64,000 nt of DNA, taken from Bradyrhizobium quebecense (GTDB lineage: Bacteria > Pseudomonadota > Alphaproteobacteria > Rhizobiales > Xanthobacteraceae). Location: NCBI RefSeq assembly GCF_013373795.3, contig NZ_CP088022.1:3658001-3722000 (forward strand). The letters are read 5' to 3'. The stretch's first letter is position 1. The number at the start of each line of letters is the position of its first letter. This document shows positions 59,094 through 64,000 of this stretch, in pieces. The position numbers and the translations under genes are program-made. Under the pieces are notes generated by a model that made no database searches, was not told where the DNA came from, and saw only the letters and a list, made by a program, of their open reading frames with translations.

Positions 59094-59105
59094 CTACGTC
59101 TCCTC

Positions 59106-60524
59106 TCAATGATCGCCAGCCGCAGGCGCGGTCGAGGCGATGGCGGATGGTGTCGATGGCGCGGCCGCCGGGCCGCCGCCGCTGATGGCGGTCTGCAGGT
59201 CGGATTGCGCCAGCCAGAAGTCGCGTTTGGCATCGATCGCTGCGCGCAGCGAGCCGAGCCGCTGCCGCGCTTCGGTCAGCAGTGCGAACACGTCGACCTG
59301 CATGCTGGAGAAGCGCAGCTGCATCTCCTCGGTGATGATCTGCCGCAGCGGCAGCACCTCGCGCTGGTAGTGGCTCGCGATGTCGTAAGTCGAGCGGTAG
59401 ACGCGATAGGCGTCGCGCGCCTCGGAGCGGACATTGATGGCCTTCTCGGTCAGTCGGTTCATGGCCTGCCGGTAAGTCTCGGCCGCCTGACGCACCCGCA
59501 CCTCGCCGCCGTCGAAGATCGGGATCTGGAACTGGACGTCGAAGCCGCGCTCCCTGAATGGCGGGCCCTCGGGATCGCGCGTCCGCCTGTCGATGCCGGC
59601 GACGTCGAGCAGCGTGACGAAGCGCGTCGCTTCGGTGAGATCGAGCGCCTTGGCGAGCGCGACAATCTCCATCCGTGCGATCTGCAGATCGACGCGATGA
59701 CCGACCGCGGCGACCTCGATCGACGTCTGTTCCAGTGGCCGCTTCGGCAGCAATGGCAACTTGCTCGAAATCCGGAAGCCGAGATCGCCGTCCCACAATC
59801 CCAAGAGACGCGCCAGCCGCTCGCGCGAGCTCGCCGCATTCTGCCGCGCGCTGGCGAGGTCGGCCGTGATCTCGGCGTAGAACACCTGCTCGCGGGCCTG
59901 GTCGAGCTTGTTCATGCCGCCGGTCTCGCCGAGTTTCTTGGCGAGCTGCGCGGTCGATTCGGCAGTCGCCTTCGCGTCGGTCAGCAGCGCGACCGTCTCG
60001 TTCGCCGCCACCGCCGCGACATGGCCGCGCCGCACCTCGGCAGCGAGCCGCAAGGTGGCGAGCGCGGCCTTGAGCTGCGCCTGGCGGAAGCGCTCGCGCG
60101 CGATCTCGGAGCGCGCCGGCAGCGCCGCGAGCGCCAGGATGTCGCCGACCACCTGCCGTTCGACTTCGCTGGCGCCGTTGCCGGTGATCCGGGAAACCGA
60201 GAAGGTCGGGTTCGGCGGCAGGCTGTCGGCAACGAGTTCCGTCTCCGCCAGCGCCAGCTCGTTATAGGCGGCCTGCAATCCCTTGTTGTTCAATAGCGCG
60301 AGCTGGACGGCGGCATCCGCGGTCAGGTTGCGCGCCAGCAGCCGCTTCACCGCGGCGTCGACGGTTGTGGCTTCGTCTTTGGTGCGAACGAAGGCGATGT
60401 CCTTGCCGATCGCCTGCGCGGTGACCTCGGAGACGACGCCCATGCCGCCGTCGGGCGAGAACGACGCGCATCCCGCGAGCGCGGATGTCAGCAGCAGGAT
60501 CGGCACGATGGCTAGATGTCGCAT
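59106..60524 (-). CDS. TolC-family outer membrane channel (CusC-like)
   Basis: 472 residues. Lipoprotein signal LLLTSALAGCASF, then the duplicated outer-membrane-efflux domain: VQLALLNNKGLQAAYNELAL, LEQTSIEVAAVGHRVDLQIA, FDVQFQIPIFDGGEVRVRQA, with the long helical hairpins typical of the tunnel. C-terminal Ala/Pro-rich tail. It forms the outer channel for the CusA pump. It lies 12 bases upstream of the multicopper oxidase. Confidence 0.9.
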   Translation of the reverse strand: MRHLAIVPILLLTSALAGCASFSPDGGMGVVSEVTAQAIGKDIAFVRTKDEATTVDAAVKRLLARNLTADAAVQLALLNNKGLQAAYNELALAETELVADSLPPNPTFSVSRITGNGASEVERQVVGDILALAALPARSEIARERFRQAQLKAALATLRLAAEVRRGHVAAVAANETVALLTDAKATAESTAQLAKKLGETGGMNKLDQAREQVFYAEITADLASARQNAASSRERLARLLGLWDGDLGFRISSKLPLLPKRPLEQTSIEVAAVGHRVDLQIARMEIVALAKALDLTEATRFVTLLDVAGIDRRTRDPEGPPFRERGFDVQFQIPIFDGGEVRVRQAAETYRQAMNRLTEKAINVRSEARDAYRVYRSTYDIASHYQREVLPLRQIITEEMQLRFSSMQVDVFALLTEARQRLGSLRAAIDAKRDFWLAQSDLQTAISGGGPAAAPSTPSAIASTAPAAGDH

Positions 60525-60533
60525 GGCGCCCTC

Positions 60534-60845
60534 CTACCGATTCGAATTGGTCGGCGGCGTCACGCCGTCGTTGCGCTCGCGCCAGGGCAGCGGCGTCGCC
60601 GGACGCAGGCTGCTGTAGGGCGCGATCGTCGAGCGGTAGCCGACGCTGGCGCTGCCCGCCGACGGGTTTGCCGGATCGCCTGCGGCGGCAAGCGGCCGGC
60701 CGTTGGCCATGCAGCCGGCAAGCGACGCGGCCGCGAGGATGGCGGAGGCGATCCGCAACACGAATGTGGATGGCGCGCGCCGGCCAAGCCGGTTGCCAAG
60801 CCGTGTGGCCACGGCGGCGAGCCTCGCCCCGAAATGCGAATACAT
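60534..60845 (-). CDS. Small lipoprotein in copper operon
   Basis: 103 residues. A basic N-terminus, then lipobox LAAASLAGCMANG near residue 45; mature part is Pro/Ser-rich (GYRSTIAPYSSLRPATPLPW). Directly upstream of the tolC gene (9-base gap). Function unknown, but association with Cus-type operons is suggested by position. Confidence 0.6.
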   Translation of the reverse strand: MYSHFGARLAAVATRLGNRLGRRAPSTFVLRIASAILAAASLAGCMANGRPLAAAGDPANPSAGSASVGYRSTIAPYSSLRPATPLPWRERNDGVTPPTNSNR

Positions 60846-60922
60846 GGGTCTGTCCCGATCGTCAGATGAATGACAGGCATGCGCACGCGAGCGCGCGGCG
60901 CAGCCACGATGTCAGCTGAGGA

Positions 60923-61408
60923 TCAGGCGATGGGGGGACGATAGAGCCGCGCGGGCGCCTCGCTGTGCAGGCTCTGAAGAGCCTCGGCGAGACGGGTCGC
61001 GATCGGGTGCAAGGGAGCAGTGACGGACGGAAGATCGGCCGGCAGCGCCGACACGCACATCATCGCGCAGCACGGCCCCGGCGCGTTCTTGCCGTCGTGG
61101 CTGTGCTTGGCAGGAGGTTCAGCGCCATCGGCGGCGTGATGCATATGCATGCCGCCATGATCGTGGGCGGCATGATCGTGCGCGGCGCCATCGGCGTGCG
61201 CCATCGAGGCATCATGCACCTGCACCGCGGCGGCCGGCTGGACCTCATCGGTCAGGCACGGAAACGGCGCTCCGAACGCGAGCGCGACGGACGGCGCGAG
61301 GACGCAGAACAGATAGGCCAGGATGATGGAACATCCCGCCCGCACCCGCCCTGACCTCGTCAACCGCACCAACACCTGCGTGATCGCCCCGAACTCACCT
61401 GACCGCAC
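60923..61408 (-). CDS. His-rich membrane/periplasmic protein in copper operon
   Basis: 161 residues. One N-terminal helix (GCSIILAYLFCVLAPSVAL), a run GAAHDHAAHDHGGMHMHHA, then GPCCAMMCVSALPADLP. His, Met and Cys together suggest copper binding. The start at 61408 is uncertain. It lies 54 bases after cusA, same strand, so probably part of the operon. Confidence 0.65.
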   Translation of the reverse strand: MRSGEFGAITQVLVRLTRSGRVRAGCSIILAYLFCVLAPSVALAFGAPFPCLTDEVQPAAAVQVHDASMAHADGAAHDHAAHDHGGMHMHHAADGAEPPAKHSHDGKNAPGPCCAMMCVSALPADLPSVTAPLHPIATRLAEALQSLHSEAPARLYRPPIA

Positions 61409-61462
61409 CCCGACTGCAAATCAGTCGGCCGCGAACCCCATCGTATATACCCCCTCAGGGTA

Positions 61463-64000
61463 TCATTCAATCCGGTTTGAACCAGCCAACGGATTCCCTG
61501 CCCCTGCTACACGCTGTCGCACGACCGGCGCAACGACATCCGCTCCCGGCATCCTCACGCGAAGCCCGATGCCCTTCACGACGGCGAAGATCGCGGGAAT
61601 CACGATCAGCGTCAGCAAGGTCGACGAGATCATGCCGCCGATCATCGGCACCGCGATGCGCTGCATGATCTCGGAGCCGGTGCCGGTGCTCCACATGATC
61701 GGCAATAACCCGGCCATGATGGCAACCACCGTCATCATCTTCGGCCGCACCCGCTCGACCGCGCCCTCGATGATCGCGTGGTTGAGATCGTCGCGACCGA
61801 TCGCGCGGCCCTCGGCGACGCGACGCGCGGTGACCTCGGCCAGCGCCTGGTTGAGATACATCAGCATCACGACACCGGTCTCGGCGGCGACGCCGGCGAG
61901 CGCGACGAAGCCGACCGCGACCGCAACCGACAGGTTGAAGCCGAGCGCCCACATCAGCCAGAGCCCGCCGACCAGCGCGAACGGCAACGACAACATCACG
62001 ATCATGGTCTCCGCCACCGAGCGGAAGTTGAGGTAGAGCAACAGGAAAATGATCAGAAGCGTCACCGGCACCACGATCTTGAGCCGCGCCGCGGCGCGTT
62101 CGAGATATTCGTATTGCCCGCTCCAGATCACATAGGCTCCTGGCGGAAACTGCACGGCGGACTGCACCGCGCGCTGCGCATCCGCGACATAGCCGCCGAG
62201 ATCGCGATCGCGGATATCGACATAGATGTAGGTCGCAAGCTGCCCGTTCTCGGTCCTGATCGTGGTCGGCCCGCGCGCCGGCGTGATATCGGCGACCTCG
62301 CCGAGCGGCACCGCGCCGCTCGCCGGCATCGGCACCAGGATGTCGCTGGCGATCGCGCCCGGATTGTCGCGCAGGTCGCGCGGATAGCGCATGTTGACCG
62401 TGAAGCGCTGGCGTCCCTCCACCGTCGTCGTGACGGTCTGGCCGCCGAGCGCGGTCGCGATCGTGTCCTGCACGTCCTGCACCGCGATGCCGTAGCGCGA
62501 TAACGCCTCGCGGTTCGGCGTGATCTCGAGGTAGTAACCGCCGAGGCCGCGCTCGGCATAGGCCGACGAGGTGCCGGGCACGCCTTTCACGACCTGCTCG
62601 ATCTGGCGGGCGAGCTTGTCGATCACGGCGAGATCGGGGCCGATCACCTTGACGCCGACCGGCGTCCGGATCCCGGTCGACAGCATGTCGATGCGCGCCT
62701 TGATCGGCATGGTCCAGGCATTGGAGACGCCAGGAAATTGCAGCTCCTTATCCATCTCGGCGATCAGGCGGTCGAGCGTGAGGCCCTTGCGCCATTGCTG
62801 TTTCGGCTTGAGGTTGACCACGGTCTCGAACATCTCCGACGGCGCCGGGTCGGTCGCGGTCGCGGCGCGGCCGGCCTTGCCGTAGACCGAGACGACTTCG
62901 GGAAAGCTGCGGATGATGCGGTCCTGCATCTGCAGCAGCTCGGCCGCCTTGGTCACCGAGATCCCCGGCAGCGTGGTCGGCATGTAGAGCAGCGTACCCT
63001 CGTTGAGGTCGGGCATGAACTCGGTGCCGAGTTGCCGCGCCGGCCAGACCGTGACGGCGATCGCACCGAGTGCGAGCAGGATCACCAGCGTCTTCGCCCG
63101 CAACACCCCGTTGATGACGGGACGGTAGATCCAGATCAGGAAGCGATTGATCGGATTCTTGTGCTCGGGGACGATCCTGCCGCGGACGAAGATCACCATC
63201 AGCGCCGGCACCAGCGTCACCGACAGCAGCGCGGCTGCCGCCATCGCGAACGTCTTGGTGAAGGCGAGCGGCGAGAACAGCCGCCCCTCCTGCGATTCCA
63301 GCGTGAAGATCGGCATGAACGACACGGTGATGATGAGCAGACTGAAGAACAGCGCCGGTCCCACCTCCGCCGCGGCCTCGATCAGGATCGCGACCCGCGA
63401 CCGGCCGGGCTCGGCCCGCTCCAGGTGCTTGTGCGCGTTCTCGATCATCACGATCGCCGCATCGATCATGGCGCCGATCGCAATCGCGATGCCGCCGAGG
63501 CTCATGATGTTGGAGCCGATCCCGAGCAGCTTCATCGCGCCGAACGCCATCAACACGCCGACCGGCAGCATCAGGATCGCGACCAGCGCGCTGCGGACAT
63601 GCAGCAGGAACACGAGGCAGACCAGCGCGACCACGACGCTCTCCTCGAACAGCGTGCGCTTGAGCGTGTCGATCGCCGCATAGATCAGGTTGGACCGGTC
63701 ATAGACCGGCACGATCTCGACCGACTTCGGCAGGCTGGTCGCGATCTCCTTAAAGCGTTTCTTGACGTTTTCGATCACGTCGAGCGCATTGACGCCGAAG
63801 CGTTGCAGCACGATGCCGCTCGCCACCTCGCCCTCGCCGTTCAATTCGGCGATGCCGCGCCGCTCGTCGGGGCCGAGCTCGACGCGGGCGACGTCGCGCA
63901 GCAGCACCGGCGTGCCGTTGTCGGTCTTCAGCACGATGTTGCCGAGATCGTTGATGTCCTTCAGATAGCCCTTGCCGCGAATGACATATTCGAACTCGGA
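61463..64000 (-). CDS. cusA: CusA-type RND copper/silver efflux pump (5' end off right edge)
   Basis: At least 845 residues of the inner-membrane pump; the N-terminal 200 or so are outside the window. The frame is open through 64000 (SEFEYVIRGKGYLKDINDLG). TM4 has IAIAIGAMIDAAIVMIENAH with the proton-relay Asp and Glu. The Cu/Ag-type periplasmic segment is SNAWTMPIKARIDMLSTGIR. Other RND marks are PVYDRSNLIYAAIDTLKRTL and AGVAAETGVVMLMYLNQALA. Drives Cu(I)/Ag(I) export by proton influx with the TolC channel gene downstream and a membrane-fusion partner expected upstream. Confidence 0.94.
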   Translation of the reverse strand, partial: SEFEYVIRGKGYLKDINDLGNIVLKTDNGTPVLLRDVARVELGPDERRGIAELNGEGEVASGIVLQRFGVNALDVIENVKKRFKEIATSLPKSVEIVPVYDRSNLIYAAIDTLKRTLFEESVVVALVCLVFLLHVRSALVAILMLPVGVLMAFGAMKLLGIGSNIMSLGGIAIAIGAMIDAAIVMIENAHKHLERAEPGRSRVAILIEAAAEVGPALFFSLLIITVSFMPIFTLESQEGRLFSPLAFTKTFAMAAAALLSVTLVPALMVIFVRGRIVPEHKNPINRFLIWIYRPVINGVLRAKTLVILLALGAIAVTVWPARQLGTEFMPDLNEGTLLYMPTTLPGISVTKAAELLQMQDRIIRSFPEVVSVYGKAGRAATATDPAPSEMFETVVNLKPKQQWRKGLTLDRLIAEMDKELQFPGVSNAWTMPIKARIDMLSTGIRTPVGVKVIGPDLAVIDKLARQIEQVVKGVPGTSSAYAERGLGGYYLEITPNREALSRYGIAVQDVQDTIATALGGQTVTTTVEGRQRFTVNMRYPRDLRDNPGAIASDILVPMPASGAVPLGEVADITPARGPTTIRTENGQLATYIYVDIRDRDLGGYVADAQRAVQSAVQFPPGAYVIWSGQYEYLERAAARLKIVVPVTLLIIFLLLYLNFRSVAETMIVMLSLPFALVGGLWLMWALGFNLSVAVAVGFVALAGVAAETGVVMLMYLNQALAEVTARRVAEGRAIGRDDLNHAIIEGAVERVRPKMMTVVAIMAGLLPIMWSTGTGSEIMQRIAVPMIGGMISSTLLTLIVIPAIFAVVKGIGLRVRMPGADVVAPVVRQRVAGAGNPLAGSNRIE

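Overview
The window is GC-rich alphaproteobacterial DNA. Gene content, the many small species-typical proteins and the intergenic repeat style point to a Bradyrhizobium-like member of the Hyphomicrobiales. This is an inference from families, not a database result. Three tRNA genes are present (Gly-UCC, Tyr-GUA, Thr-UGU); there are no rRNA genes and no CRISPR arrays.

Bases 1 to about 23,072 are the right-hand part of an integrative and conjugative element (ICE) inserted at the 3' end of a tRNA-Gly gene. From the left edge it carries trbE(partial)-trbD-trbC-trbB, a CopG-like gene, the coupling protein traG, an orphan nucleotidyltransferase-fold gene behind a pair of 30-bp operators, and a relaxase. 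Two adjacent IS110-family transposase genes and a PIN-like gene follow. Next comes an excision-control block (traF, a RdfS-like excisionase, a FseA-like DUF6499/DUF2285 protein, DUF736), then a broken parB-like gene, a broken ardC, a membrane metallophosphoesterase, and a tyrosine integrase facing the tRNA. Several parts look decayed: parB is frameshifted, ardC is truncated and frameshifted, a second DUF736 copy is a pseudogene, trbE lacks a normal start codon, and the DUF6499 half of the FseA-like gene has no normal start.

From 23,146 rightward the DNA reads as chromosome. Immediately after the tRNA-Gly is a compact, strongly structured RNA with a promoter, an exceptionally strong Shine-Dalgarno sequence, a 14-codon ORF and an intrinsic terminator. 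It is the least explained item in the window. Then come stress and housekeeping genes (YCII protein, GrlR-like, MltB-type transglycosylase, MerR with a VOC protein, Nudix hydrolase, ClC channel, class III cyclase).

Bases 30.8-40.4 kb hold a catabolic island: amidohydrolase, MFS carrier, LysR, NCS1 permease, FMN oxidoreductase, a polysaccharide-deacetylase-fold hydrolase of the cyclic-imidase type, LysR, a DUF1989 protein and another LysR. The set fits uptake and opening of a small cyclic imide or ureide-like nitrogen compound.

Bases 41-55.8 kb are core and small-protein genes: rlmB, Cys/Gly/Tyr-rich and His-rich secreted proteins, a Ni/Co-type transporter, dienelactone hydrolase, a DUF2652-SRPBCC fusion, an alpha/beta hydrolase operon, an Omp25-like porin and a TPR protein. 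Bases 55.9-64 kb are a copper/silver resistance cluster read leftward: cusA (start beyond the right edge), a His-rich protein, a lipoprotein, a TolC-type channel, a multicopper oxidase, a cupredoxin, a CusF-like protein and a CDF exporter.
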